Assembly: GCA_029817715.1 (NCBI GenBank)
Contig: JARUPY010000356.1
Span: 1,335,001-1,399,000 of the forward strand
Reading direction: 5' to 3'
DNA: 64,000 nt
Source of the DNA: Melastoma dodecandrum
Lineage: Eukaryota; Streptophyta; Magnoliopsida; Myrtales; Melastomataceae
Below, one piece after another: positions 1 to 11,389 of this stretch. A program made the position numbers and the translations under genes. Numbering within the stretch: position 1 is the first letter of the stretch; each line of letters begins with the position of its first letter. The notes below the pieces were generated by a model, which did not search any database, was not told where the DNA came from, and was given only the letters and a program-made list of their open reading frames with translations.

Positions 1-890
1 ACAAAGACAATATTATGTTAGAGTATTAATCCTCACAAATAATTCCTTGTAGTGAAGAACGACTTTTTTGAGAGTAGTCCGTTTCTGATTCATAGCAGAT
101 GAATGCTTCAGCACTTAATAGCTCAACAGAAGATTTTCACACAGTTTTTATCACTTCTCAAGATGAGTCTGTGAATACTCAAGAGACAACCACAAAGCCA
201 GTCACTTAGAACAGAAAAGAAATAAAAGAAAAGGTTGGTTCCTCATACAGCGGAACCTAACTTCTCACTCAGCGAAGTCGCGTTATCCGTCTTGCACTTA
301 ATTCGGACGTACACGGTTACCACAACCGTGACACTCTGCACCGCACACCTAGTGGTGCCTAGGGTGAAATTTTCAGCTTCGGCGGCTTCCACGCAACCTG
401 CTCTACTGTCCTTCTGTATCAGGAGGTCGAGGCTTTTGCACAGTACCCCTGTGCTTGGGAGGACCTCTTTTCACTTCGGTGGCGTTTCCAACTCCTGCTC
501 TACCCTACAGGCACGAGACTTCCGGTGTGCACCAGCAAGTGCGTGTCTCGCTGCCCAAACTCTATCGGTTCAAGTCTTCCCTGCGAAAAAACACAACAAG
601 AACGACTTCTTACCGATGGGTCAACTACTGGTTACTGCAATCAGCATGGGTATTCACTTAGCTTCCCTTAGAGGATTCGCCGGTTGCCTGTTGAACACAT
701 CGAGGACACACAGTCCCTCTTACGACAATCAAGGTCGCACTCAGCCCTTGACACTCTCACACGCAGATTGCAAGAGTTAAGAACCAGGCGATCACTTAGC
801 ACCTCCGCTCTCCGCCGATCCTCAAAGCTTCACTCAGATCACACAGGCTTTGGACAACCACTCAGACCACACAGATTAGTTCTTCGGTGT
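1..890. repeat. LTR-like repeat sequence of a degenerate retrotransposon
   Basis: This stretch has no convincing coding content; its 181-codon open frame from 235 has no recognisable domain. The block at about 380-700 recurs in inverted orientation at about 15,390-15,640. Shared landmarks are the run around 595-625 (aacgacttcttaccgatggg) and the run around 655-680 (tattcacttagcttccctta). Its style, GC-richer with repeated short cttc/gctc motifs, resembles the leader-like sequence at 10.0-10.7 kb. I infer an LTR or LTR-adjacent piece of a retrotransposon; exact ends are not visible. Confidence 0.5.
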
Positions 891-1139
891 ATGAATGTCG
901 TCATGTTTTAATAGGGAATGAAACAAATAATTCTTTTCCAAATATCAGCCTTCTCAAGCTCATTATCAAAACCAAGGTTAACAATTTTCTATATTGACAT
1001 TCATCGGAGTTATATTTGATATCAAACCGAATTAGGAGTACAACACTTTTGCTAAAAAGAAGGAGCCATATAGAGTTGAATGCCTCAACCTTCACCATAG
1101 AAATCATTTATGAGTGTCCCTCGAAGTTTTTAAGGACGA

Positions 1140-1950
1140 TTATTGATTTCGATTTTCGTTGACCACTATATTAATATGAGTGTAATGCTTTGTGATGCAA
1201 ATTGCTAACAACTCAATCAAAGTGATGAAGGAATTCATGCTCCAAGTTCGAGGACACGAGGTAGGAAATGACATAAAGTTGAATAAACAAGAAAGGCTTC
1301 AGGGATTATAATTACTAGCTCTCTAATTCTACATGCAATGAAAAAGTGAAATAATTTGGTTTACATAAGTAAAAAATGAGTGAAATACAATCCAAGAATG
1401 ATAATGTGTATTCTTTTAGCATATTCAAGGACTCAAAATAAAAATCTAATAACATCTAAGGGGAGTAGATCGATGATTATTTAAAGGGAGTAATAATTTT
1501 TAAATTCTACCCGTCCACCAAAACATGGACGACTTTAAAGAATCATATCTTTTCAACCACATACCCAAATATAATGCATAATATATGGTTGGAAAGCTAT
1601 CTGAATGTGATATATGAAAAAAAGTAGTTTTCAAATCAAAATGAATATTTAAAGTATGATTATCAATGTCGATTTTTGCTGACCATTATATTAATTATGC
1701 ATGTAATGCTTTTACGTAATTGCTAACAACTCCATTGAATGTACGAAGGAATTCGTGCTCCAAGTTCAAGGACACAAGATAATAAGTGACATAAATTCAA
1801 ATAAACAAGAGAGGGTTCGGGTATTCTAATTAGTAAATCTATTAGTCTAACATCCGAAGAAAAGGTGAAATAATTTGGTCCACATAAGTAGAAAATGAGT
1901 GAAACAAAAACCAAGAACGATAATGTCTATTCTCTTAACATATTTAAGAA
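1140..1950. repeat. Diverged tandem duplication, period about 525 bp
   Basis: The segment at about 1,140-1,430 is repeated in the same orientation at about 1,660-1,950. Shared phrases include gaaggaattc[a/g]tgctccaag, gtgaaataatttgg and cataagtaaaaaatgagtg versus cataagtagaaaatgagtg. The copies differ by many substitutions and small indels. No coding content was recognised. The sequence between the copies (about 1,440-1,660) is single-copy within the window. Confidence 0.7.
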
Positions 1951-1974
1951 TGCAGAGCATAAGAGCTAAAGCAG

Positions 1975-2497
1975 AAAGTGTCAATGACAGTAGAAGGCTG
2001 GCTCATGAAATGGCAACACTATGAGCTTCTTCATAAGAAGACTCCATCTGCTGCTGTTGTTACTACTAAAGGCAAGAAACATGCCAAAGCACCCCCTGCA
2101 AGCCAGAAAGGTTTTGCTACCCCAGCTGGTGAGGTTTCTGCTTCTTCCGCTATGCTCTCTGTTCTCAAGGAACTGCAACTCCAAGTTGCTGCCCAAGGTG
2201 AGGACATCTGAGTGTTGTAAAGGCTGATTATGGATGATATACGCCAACTGGAGGGCCTCGCCAAGTTTATGCATGAAAATTTGGATGCCTGAAAGGCATT
2301 ATTGTTGAAAACTTTTGGAAAACTCTATTTTTAGGTTTTCAATAAGTGACCCTCTACGAGCACACCCCTCGTACGTTGTACTGCTTTTCAATGGCTTAAT
2401 ACAGAAGATGCTGATCTTTCTTTCAATATAGTTTTGATATCGTTTCTTCATATTTCACCCAGTCTTATCCTTTTCGATATAACAAGAAAGGGGAGTA
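1975..2497 (+). pseudogene. Tail of SIRE-like extra ORF plus polypurine tract, plus-strand copy
   Basis: The plus strand encodes a lysine/alanine-rich stretch (VEGWLMKWQHYELLHKKTPS, then KGKKHAKAPPASQKG and GEVSASSAMLSVLKELQLQV) before a stop near 2,211. The same product tail is encoded on the minus strand at about 2,880-2,700, so this is an inverted partial duplicate of the end of the SIRE-like ORF3. Downstream, an aagaaaggggagtaat run at about 2,484-2,499 looks like a polypurine tract preceding an LTR, as expected at the 3' end of such an element. No LTR could be delimited. Confidence 0.6.
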
Positions 2498-2689
2498 ATA
2501 TGGATGTTTGAAACAGATAGACTTCCAGGAACTAGTTCCTGGCAAGAACTCAGCAACTGCACTCCCAGCAAAAGGGACAAAGTCTCCTTTTACATTCCCT
2601 AGCAGAAGAATGTTAGAGACATGCAGCAACACCTGTAAAATGTTGTTGAAAGCAGTGCAAAAACAGGCTTATACACCCATCAACTGTAG

Positions 2690-4227
2690 AAATATTTCCG
2701 ACATAAACTTGGAGTTGCAGCTCCTTGAGAACAGAGAGCATAGCGGAAGAAGCAGAATCCTCACCAGCTGGTGTAGCATAACCTTTCTGGCCTGCAGGGG
2801 GTGCTTTGGCATGTTTCTTGCCTTTAACAGTAACAACAACAGCAGATGGAGTCTTCTTCTAGAGAAGCTCATAGTGTTGCCCTTTTTGTGAACCAGCCTT
2901 CTACTGTTTTCACGTACTGCATCCCGTTGATGATGTTGGCACCGAAGTTGCCAACCTTCCACTTGTCCTGCTCAGAAGTTGGAGTAGGGTCAATGACGTG
3001 CCTCTGCAGAAGGCCAGCAATCACTTGGCCATAGGGCAAACTCTTTTATCTCTTGGACAAGCTCCACTCCATGTGCCGATGCACCATGACTTTGGCATCC
3101 GCAAGTATGATGGTATCGATGCTTCCAGCACGAGGCAGAAGACTAAAAAGAACAGCGTGTTGCAGAACCTTAAGGTGAAGATTTAGCCGAGTGGACTCCA
3201 TGTAATTTTTCAGGGATATCTTTTGCCCAACAATGATGTTAAAAGCCTAATTCTTTTCAAAGTCCTGCATCTCAGCAGTGGATTCACAACCATACAAGTT
3301 ACTGACATCAAGAGCACAACACACAAGGGTAACTCTGTTAACAGACGTACAGATGAACTTGATAGAGCGTTCGACCCGTAAAAGTTGGGATTGAATTAGA
3401 ACTCCAGAACATTTGCCACAAATACTTTAGCATAAAACCCCCAGAAGGTTTTCAAGCCTAATGCCTCAAACATAGGGGATATGTTCAGCATATTAGTAGA
3501 AAACTAAGCTAAGTCTACTCGCTTACTTGTAGTCAATTAGCAGTTAGAGGTGTCGATTGTGGACAAATCGCCATAAGCCAACACTTCATCAATTTCCTCC
3601 TGGCTAACAAAAGCAGAAGGTGTTGGGGTAAAGCTAACATGTCCCTTAGGCCTCTTCTCGAGCAGTTTAGCCGAGACTTGGAGATCGTTTCAGCATCCTT
3701 TCGCTTGAACCTGGTCCGGGATGACACACCAGACGCTGTGGCTGTAGAAAGTAGCTTAGGGCCGTCAGATTTTTCAATCTTAGGCACTTTAAGAGAAGCA
3801 GAAACCACACTTTTTTGCTTTAGATCTGGAAAGATCGCCTACTTTGGCGGGAGCATGACTATGATTGGCTCTACAATCTCAACAAAATCCTCCTCATCTG
3901 AGCCTTTTGGTCCTTCAGATTTGGAGAGAGAAGGTTCGTTGGCCACACCTTCAGAGACACGAGTCTCTTCAGCAGATGGTTCTCCTTCTATAGGGAACTC
4001 GCCAACATTCGGAACCTTTTCCATAACGGTTTCTAGAGACTCAGCAGAGACCTCATTGGCCATAGGAGGTGGATCATCGTCACTGAGGACTTCAGATGGT
4101 GGAACCTCCTCAGAAGGTTGATTAATAGCAACAGGCTTGGGAGCCTGTACAGGAGGGGTAAAGCGCCAGATTTCGACAGCCTCTTGGGATTCATGGTCTT
4201 TGGTGCCATTAGAGAATTTTCAGACAA
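2690..4227 (-). pseudogene. SIRE/Maximus-type extra ORF (env-like / plant transposon protein), decayed
   Basis: Minus-strand reading starts near 4,227 (MSENSLMAPKTMNPKRLS), passes through an acidic glutamate/serine-rich stretch (3,839-4,063), then a region with LGLKTFWGFYAKVFVANVLE at about 3,400-3,470 and LHLKVLQHAVLFSLLPRAG near 3,120-3,180, and ends in the lysine-rich tail at 2,700-2,900. The order matches the third ORF that SIRE/Maximus copia elements carry downstream of pol, sometimes called env-like and annotated as putative plant transposon protein. Several frameshifts and stops break it. It follows the pol remnant at 4,900-7,560 on the same strand, as expected. Assignment to the family is from recognised motifs, not a search. 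Confidence 0.65.
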
Positions 4228-4900
4228 GAGTTGAGAGAAGAAAGAGAATTTCTAGATTTCAGAAGACAGAAGAGAAGTGTGAGGCAGTGAAAGAGAGAGA
4301 AGAAAGCGATGGGGCTTTTAGAAGGAAATAGCAGAAGGTAAATTTGGTAAGAATATATTATCCAACATATAGGTAGACCAGAAATTTTTCAGATCCTAAC
4401 GGATCTTCTATGGATTAGATCAATCTAACCATTGGGGGAAAGAGGTAAATCTTCCCAGATTTTGGTATCGTTTGAATCACGATAAATTTTGAATCAAAGC
4501 TAGCCGTTCAAGACTGTAGAAGGTCAACCTTCAACGTCGAAGCTTAGGTACAGTTTGGTTTGGTAATTAAGTTCAGAAACATAAGTTCTCTTACTTAATT
4601 AACGTAATCTCAAGTTTTCACCTGAGTAGAAGGTCAGCTTATGCACCAAGCTTATATACATAGCTATCTGTTCTAAGGTAAGATACAATGACGTCCCATC
4701 TTAAACAGTTGGTGTTTGTGTTAATTTCTCAAACTTGGTTTTATGTTGCAGAAGGTCAACTTTCTGCACATAGGTTTTGTTGTGTCAGTGATGACACAAT
4801 GCCTTCCCTTTTGGCTTAAGGACTTAGTTTGGGTGACATAGTCCCAACTCGCTCCTGATAAAGTCAAATTGATCTTTATCTAGAGGCTTAGTGAAGATGT
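4227..4900 (-). repeat. Non-coding interval between SIRE-like pol and the extra ORF
   Basis: No coding frame was seen. The interval contains several copies of the octamer YAGAAGGT (near 4,333, 4,527, 4,628 and 4,750), the word that recurs through the rest of this element family. It is interpreted as part of the same degenerate copia element. Confidence 0.5.
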
Positions 4901-7560
4901 CTGCCAGTTGTCATTCTGTATTAATGTATTCAATACGTACATAACTTTTTTGCACATTGTCTCTTAGAAAATGATGTCTGAGTTCGATATGTTTTGATAT
5001 AGAGTGATAAACGGGGTTATGAGCCAAATTGATTGCGCTCGTATTATCACACTTGATCGAGATTTTAACAAACTCAAGGTTGTAGTCCTCAAGTTGTTGT
5101 TTCATCCATAGAACTTGAGCACAGCAACTTGCAGTTGCTACATACTCAGCTTCTGCAGTTGATAAAGCAACATAAGTTTTCTTTTAAGCGAACCATGATA
5201 TCGACATGTTTCCCATGAGTTGACAAGTACCACTAGTACTTTTTCTATCGATCTTCCAGCCTACAAAGTCAGCATCCGAGTATCCAATGAGATCAAAATC
5301 TGATCCTTTATGATACCACAATCCGAGGTTAGCAGAACCTTGCAAGTATCTGAAGATTCTCTTGACCACAGTTTTATGAGACTCTTTAGGTGTAGATTGA
5401 AATCTTGCATAGAGACATACGCTAAACTGTATGTCGGGTCTAGAAGTTGTAAGGTACGGAAAGGAGCCAATCATGCTCTTGTAGTGTTTACTATCCACTT
5501 AAGAACCATTTTCATCTTTGTCTATCCTGGTGCTTATAGCCATAGGAGTCGACAGGGGTTTTTTTCCATTTAGGCTAAATCGTTTCAGAAGATGCTTAGT
5601 ATACTTCTCTTGATGTAAAAATTACCTTTTGCAGTATGGTGAATTTATAAACTCACTTATCATGAGTTTTGCAAACCCTTTGCAAAGCTTACCATTAGTT
5701 GATCCGAAGATTATGTCATCAACATAAATCTGGACCACCATAAGATATTTGTTTTTGTTTTTGAGGAAGAGTGTAGTATCTATTCGACCTCTTCTATAGC
5801 CCATTTCTAGTAGAAAGGAGCTAAGTTTCTCATACCGGGCTCTTGGTGCATGTTTAAGCTCATATAATGCATTTGAGAGCTTGTAGACGTGTTTTCTATG
5901 CTTTGGATCCTCGAATCCAGGAGGTTGCTCAACGTATACCTCCTCCTTAATTTCACCATAAGGAAGGCACTCTTCACATCCATTTGATACAACTTGAAGT
6001 TGTTGTAGGAGGCATAGGCTAGTAGAAGCCCTATAGCCTCTAGACGTGCTACAAGAACAAATGTCTCATTGAAGTTTATTCCCTCTTAATGGGCATATCC
6101 TTTCGCAACGAGTCTTGCTTTCTTTCGAACAACATTGCCTGACTCATTTAGTTTGTTTCTGAAGACCCATTTTGTTCCGATCGCGGAACGGTAATCAGGA
6201 CGTGGGACAAGTGTCCACACTCTGTTCCTCTCAAATTGATTTAGCTCTTCTTGCATTGCAAGAATCCAATTTGGATCACTAAGAGTTTCATCAATGCCAT
6301 CTGGCTCGATTTAAGATAGGAACGCATAATGTTGGTAGAAGTCATTAACAGAACGTCGTGTCTGAATGCATCTGTTGAAGTCTCCTATAACTTGGTCAAT
6401 AGGATGACGTCGTTTCTATAAGGGTGGAACATTTAATTCTGAATGTCGATTGTTCATATTAGAGGTAGAAGCCTCTCTAGACGGATCAACGTTAAATCCC
6501 TTAATTTCATTGCTAAAATTTGAGGCAAAAGTATGTTCGACCTTACTACCTTCTAATGAAGGTTTATCTGCAGAGACTATATTTTCTGCGGGTTCCAGAA
6601 ACACTACAGGTTCTGCAGTATCTTCTGTTTTGTTGAATGAGTCATCAATTTTAACGTTGATAGACTCTTCAATTATAGATGTCCCTTTATTAAGGACTTT
6701 ATAAGCTTTGCTAGTCGAAGAGTATCCTAGAAAGATTCCTTCATCTCACTTAGCATCAAACTTTCCCAGATTATCCTTAGAAGATCTCAATATATAGCAG
6801 ACACTTCCAAAAGGATGAAAGTATGAAATGTTTGGTCTCCTCCCCCTGAGAAGTTCATAGGGAGTTTTATCCAACTTGGGTCTAATAAGTACCCTATTGG
6901 ATATGTTGCATGCGGTATTCACAGCTTCTGCCCAAAGGTTCTGTGGAACCTTACTCTCACAGATCATGGTCCTTACCATGTCCATTAGAGTTTTGTTTTT
7001 TCTCTCCGCAATACCATTTTTTTAGGAGTATAGGGAGCAGAAAAGTGTGATCAACACCATATTTGCTACAGAAGGTTTCAAAATCATGGTTTTCAAACTT
7101 TGTACCATGATCTGTCCTTATAGCTTTTACAAAAGAGTTGAACTCATTATGTAGAAGTTTAGTTAAGCTTTCGAAAGCCTCGAAAGCATCACTTTTGTGG
7201 GCGAGGAATTTAACCCAGGTAAACCTAGAGTAGTCGTCAACTACTACAAGGATATATACCTTTTTCCTCCAACACTTTGAACTCTGGTTGGACCAAAACG
7301 ATCCATGTGCAGAAGGTCCAAAGGTTTAGTTGTAGAAACTTCATTCTTAGGTTTGAATGTGTTTTTGGTTTGCTTACCAAGAGAACAAGCTTCACAAAAG
7401 CTTTCCTGCTCAAATTTGATGTTAAGAAGTCCTTTCACCAAATTCATTGAAGCAAGCTTGGATAGCAACCGAAAGTTGGTATGACTTATTTCCTGTGGGG
7501 TCTGAATATCCTGTGGGGGCCCAATATTTCTAGTCCACTTATTTCCCCTCTGACTTTGTG
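4900..7560 (-). pseudogene. SIRE/Maximus-like copia pol remnant (gag-pre-integrase, IN, RT, RNase H)
   Basis: Minus-strand fragments appear in copia order. The GAG-pre-integrase zinc region reads FCEACSLGKQ and DLLHMDRFGP (7,290-7,420). Integrase core follows with IRTDHGTKFENHDFETFC near 7,080-7,140, then VPQNLWAEAVNTACNISNR (6,870-6,950). RT has GTKWVFRNKLNESG (about 6,130-6,180), [10 protein letters not shown] (5,960-5,990) and the catalytic [12 protein letters not shown] (5,700-5,740). RNase H has YSDADFVGWKIDRKSTSGT (5,220-5,280) and a His/Arg-rich tail HIELRHHFLRDNV near 4,950-4,995. RT wording is typical of the SIRE lineage. Frameshifts and stops separate the pieces, so it is dead. gag is missing: the sequence changes abruptly to a gypsy fragment at about 7,560-7,610. 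Confidence 0.88.
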
Positions 7561-7599
7561 TTTCTACATAAGTCTGGAAACATTCTAAGAGAATAAGAA

Positions 7600-9285
7600 G
7601 AGATATGTCAAAAGGCACAAGGAAATTATAGATATGCTAAAAGAATTATATGATAAAATTGATAAGAAAAATGATTCCCTTAGAGTGAAAACATTTATGG
7701 AAGATGCTAGAATGGCTGAAAAACATAATGTTACTTTTCAGGAAAATTCTTATAGAATCCCGAGTTTTACTTAGAATATCCCGATGGGAGTAACGGAGTT
7801 GGTGTATGCACCTCGAGAATTCCAATGTTGAGCTATAATCTCATATACGTAAAGGATCTCGAGAATGACTTAAGGCACGAGAGCTTTTATTGTAAGCCCA
7901 TAATAGAGGAGAGAATTTCGGGATCGACACCGTTTCCTAACCCTATGCCATTTCAAGAGAAGTTTGAAATTGAGGGAAACGATTCACCTCGAGATGGTTT
8001 TATGAGTGATGTTCACAGAGTTGGTTTTTCAAATCCATATTCTTCTCATGTTCCTCCGATTGCATCGAATGGGAGACTACCAAGCATTTACAAGTTAAAT
8101 ATCATTAATATTGCACCTAATTTTGTGGAATTGCAGGTAATAAAGGGACACGATCCTCGAGTTGGAAATTTTATCAAAGCCAGGCCCATGGATAAGTCCA
8201 TGGAGTTATGGGAGAGGGAATTCCAAGAGGAATCCTGTCACAGCGAAAATAAATGTATGGGTAACTCAGTTCTAATGAAGGAGGATGTAGTCGAATCTAT
8301 TGTATCATATCCTGACCAAGACTATACTCCCGTAGAGAATGGAACTCGTACAGAAGTTGACAAGGATGAAGAAATGATGTTTCAACAATATACTCCCTCA
8401 CATCATAGACGTGACGAGAAAATTGACAAATATCACATGTACTCATTGTTGAATCAAATAGTCATTATAAGTAATATTGCACAAAAAATGAGGGATTTTT
8501 ACGAGCGATGGGATCTCAATGGATGAAATTTTGAAGATACACATGAATGAGGAACCCCTATGTATCTTCTTGGAATGTCAAGGAAGTCCAAACAGTCGAG
8601 TGATATTCAATGGTGTATATATAATAGATTCATGCAAAACTTTTCATTGAAATGTGATGGATTTGGCCCACCCAAACGATAAAAAAGAAAAAGTAAGTCA
8701 AGAGTAAAGTTGAGAAGGGGCAAACCCACAATCGATAAGAGGGAGGTGAGAAGAGTAAAAGTGGGTTGATTTTTAAATAAAAGTCGAGAAGTGTGAAGTG
8801 TAATCAAAAGGAGCGAGTTAAAAAAAAATGGCCACACCCTCTCTCAAATCAAGATGTCATCGAGAGTGTGTGATGATTAACAAGAAAAGAGAGAGAAAGA
8901 AACCCAAGTAGAGAACAACATCTCGAGAAAGGTATGATAGATAAAGACAAAAGTGTGTTGGTTTTAAAAGAAAAAGAAAAAGAGTTCCTTCTCGAAGAAA
9001 AGAGACAAATGAGTCTTCTCGAGGAAAAGGAAGAAAAATGTATCATTTTAAAAAAATTATATATGGAGACATGGATGAGCTCCTCAACAACTCGAGAAGA
9101 AAAGTTTGGAGAAAAAGACAAATGTGTCTTCTAAAGAAAGAAAAGAAAAAATCTCTAAGTAAAAGAAATTTTTTACCCATATGTTTACTTGCTAATTTCC
9201 AATATAACTAAACCAAACATATCGTGAATGTGGTGTCACCCGTAAGAGTACCGGTTGACATCATTACAAAACGGGTGGGACTAAA
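7600..9285 (+). mobile_element. Tat-like Ty3/gypsy fragment: gag piece and 3' non-coding region
   Basis: From about 7,600 a charged helical reading frame (IDMLKELYDKIDKKNDSLR, then EDARMAEKHNVTFQ) resembles the gag of the complete gypsy element at 52.8-53.2 kb. Unassigned coding follows, then a purine-rich stretch (8,640-9,180) with repeated cttctcga[a/g]gaaaag words. A polypurine-like acgggtgggactaaa at about 9,271-9,285 directly precedes an LTR beginning TGTTGACA, the same start as the LTRs at 51,943 and 59,193. It appears 5'-truncated and nested within SIRE-like sequence. Confidence 0.65.
7825..8526 (+). pseudogene. Open frame of unknown function inside gypsy fragment
   Basis: A 233-codon uninterrupted plus-strand frame. 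The product is acidic and has no domain I recognise. It lies between a gag-like piece and the 3' LTR piece of the gypsy fragment, so it is probably an internal or recombinant part of the element. Long asparagine/serine/glutamate stretches (for example SYPDQDYTPVENGTRTEVDK) argue against a folded enzyme. It is not part of the host gene set as far as can be seen. Confidence 0.35.
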
Positions 9286-9835
9286 TGTTGACACATAAAC
9301 TTAGGCTCCTTTTTCATGTTTTAATTTTAAGGCAGAGAATGTCAAGAGAGGCAGGGATATCTTCTCGAGACAAGACTCAAAAGGTTATCAAGAAAGAGTA
9401 TCCCAAGATAGTATTCGAGAAAAAATTATAAAGTTATGGCCATAAAACCAAAGCAATGTCCGATCTCGAGATCATAACTCTTGCATTATGTTCCTCGACT
9501 TTGGACAAGCCATAACTCGTTCAAGATGACCTTGAATCGACAAGTGAAAAACATAAACATTGTAGGTCGAGAAGAAAGGAGACTAACGCAACTCGTCTCG
9601 AGTTAATCCGACTTTCTAGCAAAAGTTATGATAAAAAGTCCGAGGGAGTGTTTTGATCTCGAGATACAGTCGCGACTTTGATCGGTCATAACTCATCTTA
9701 AATGACCTCGATTTGAAAAGTGTAAACATGTTGGGAAGAAAGGAGATCAACCTAACTTGTCTTGAGATAATCTGATCTTTGTGGCCAAAGTTATGATCAG
9801 AATAGTTAAGACTTCGACTTGTCAAAACTTGACTC
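9286..9835 (+). repeat. Partial LTR of Tat-like gypsy element with internal tandem duplication
   Basis: It begins with TGTTGACACATAAACTT after a polypurine-like tract, matching the first bases of the gypsy LTRs at 51,943 and 59,193. Most of the remaining sequence differs from those LTRs, so it is a related but distinct family. It contains a tandem duplication with period about 190 bp: the unit from about 9,465 (ctcgagatcataactc) repeats from about 9,655 (ctcgagatacagtcgc), including gaagaaaggaga and aaagttatgat. The LTR end is not visible; the sequence changes character near 9,835-9,850. Confidence 0.6.
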
Positions 9836-9839
9836 AGAT

Positions 9840-11380
9840 TGCCTCAAATGAAGAAATTCAAAACATGAAAGTTACAGAAGAGCCATAGAGGGAAATGAAA
9901 GTTTATGTGTGAGTAACTGCAGAAACCCTTTGGTAGAGGTTCCACACTAAAGACATTAACTAACTCCACAATCCATATGGTTGGGGTTTTGTAGAACGTA
10001 GTAGCTCCACGCAAGCATGTAGTGGTTCTACGCAGGCAGACAGCCCCTCTATCCAAAGGTAGATTTTCTCTCCGGCGGTTCCACGACCTGCTTGGCTCCT
10101 CATCAAGACTTCTCCGATGCTTAGCTCCTTACCAAGACTTCCAAAAGCAAACAACACCCGTGGGACTTCTCTAAAGCCTGTAACAGGTACTTGCCTTTTA
10201 TAGAAACACAAGTGTCAGTGCCACACCATGAATCTCCCAGATGCGGCCCTTCTTCTGCTCACTGCTCTACCACGTATACACCCCGACTTCTCCCTAAGCC
10301 TGATGCACGTCCATCACGCCATAGTGCAACAGATCCTTCGCGATCTCACTCACGCCCGGCACAACTTAGACCCTGGACCCTTGCTTTCTACACACACGAG
10401 CAAACCAGTTATAAAACAACTGATACCAGTACCTCACCAGATTCCTCTAGACGCGGCCCGTCTTCTGCTCACTGTCCTGACACGTATACACTCCGACTTC
10501 TCCCTAAGCCCGATGCATGTCCGTCATGCTGCAATGCAGTCAGATCCTTCGCAGCCTCACTCACGTCCGGTCTAGCTTGTACCCCGGGCACCAGCCTTCT
10601 GCAACCGAATGCTCAACCCCAAAGAGAACAAAAGCTCACAAGTCTCTCAGGCTATAACACGGTCAGTACACAGAAGTTCTCCACTCTTTCTTTCTAGCAA
10701 ATGATCATATTTTATACAAATAGAAATAGTTGTTTACAGAAGGTACGCTATGCAATGAAACAAAATGACAATCAAATAAATTGTTTCCCTATTGTAAGAG
10801 ATGTTACGCTTCACTTAAGGATCAATCATGCCATCTGGTCATGATTGTGTTCACGAACCTATGAGATAAGGTTTGCAGAAGATTCAGACAGATAAGATAC
10901 GTCAGGCTTATATAAATGGAAATCAGATAATCTTGGTTTCTATAAGTGATTGGCAGACCTTCTGGATACAGACACGTGTAGGGTGCGTCCATATTCAGAT
11001 GGTTGTCATTTGCCATGATTCATAAAGAATCGGGACATTTTTAGATGCAAAAGGAAGGATTAATTGACCGTTGGATAGTTCTAGATCAATCAGTAGAACC
11101 ATCGATGCTTTCCACAAATCGATGTAAAAGGAAGGATTAAAGAGAATATATCAACTCACATGGAAATGAATCGTAATCAAATGTTTTAAAACCATTTTAA
11201 TTAACAAAAAATACCATATGAATATATTTAAATAATCAAAAGATTAATTAAATGATTTGTTGTACAGATTAGGTGACAGAAGGTATGAAACAGATTGTCT
11301 CTATAGGTTAACCTTTTGCAGAGTAGTAGAAGCTTACCTTCTACACAACAAAAGCTTACCTTCTGTATAGCATCATCAAT
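9840..11380. repeat. LTR-like sequence of the SIRE family with 210-bp tandem duplication
   Basis: No supported gene is present. It contains a direct duplication of about 210 bp: the unit starting near 10,217 (gcggcccttcttctgctcac at 10,243) repeats near 10,429 (gcggcccgtcttctgctcac at 10,453). Both copies contain acgtatacac, gacttctccctaagcc and gatgca[c/t]gtcc. The YAGAAGGT octamer recurs at 10,738 and 11,277, as in the SIRE-like element at 2.6-7.5 kb. It is probably the LTR/leader side of that minus-strand element, separated from pol by the nested gypsy fragment; this is inference. Confidence 0.5.
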
Positions 11381-11389
11381 ACCATACTA

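Noticed and set aside
235..780. 181-codon open frame
   Set aside because: No recognisable domain, lies in LTR-like repeat whose inverted copy at 15.4-15.6 kb does not keep the frame.
3533..3808. Open frames near 3.5-4.1 kb on the plus strand (for example 3,639-4,121)
   Set aside because: Shadow of the minus-strand ORF3 remnant, which has the better protein-like motifs and correct position after pol.
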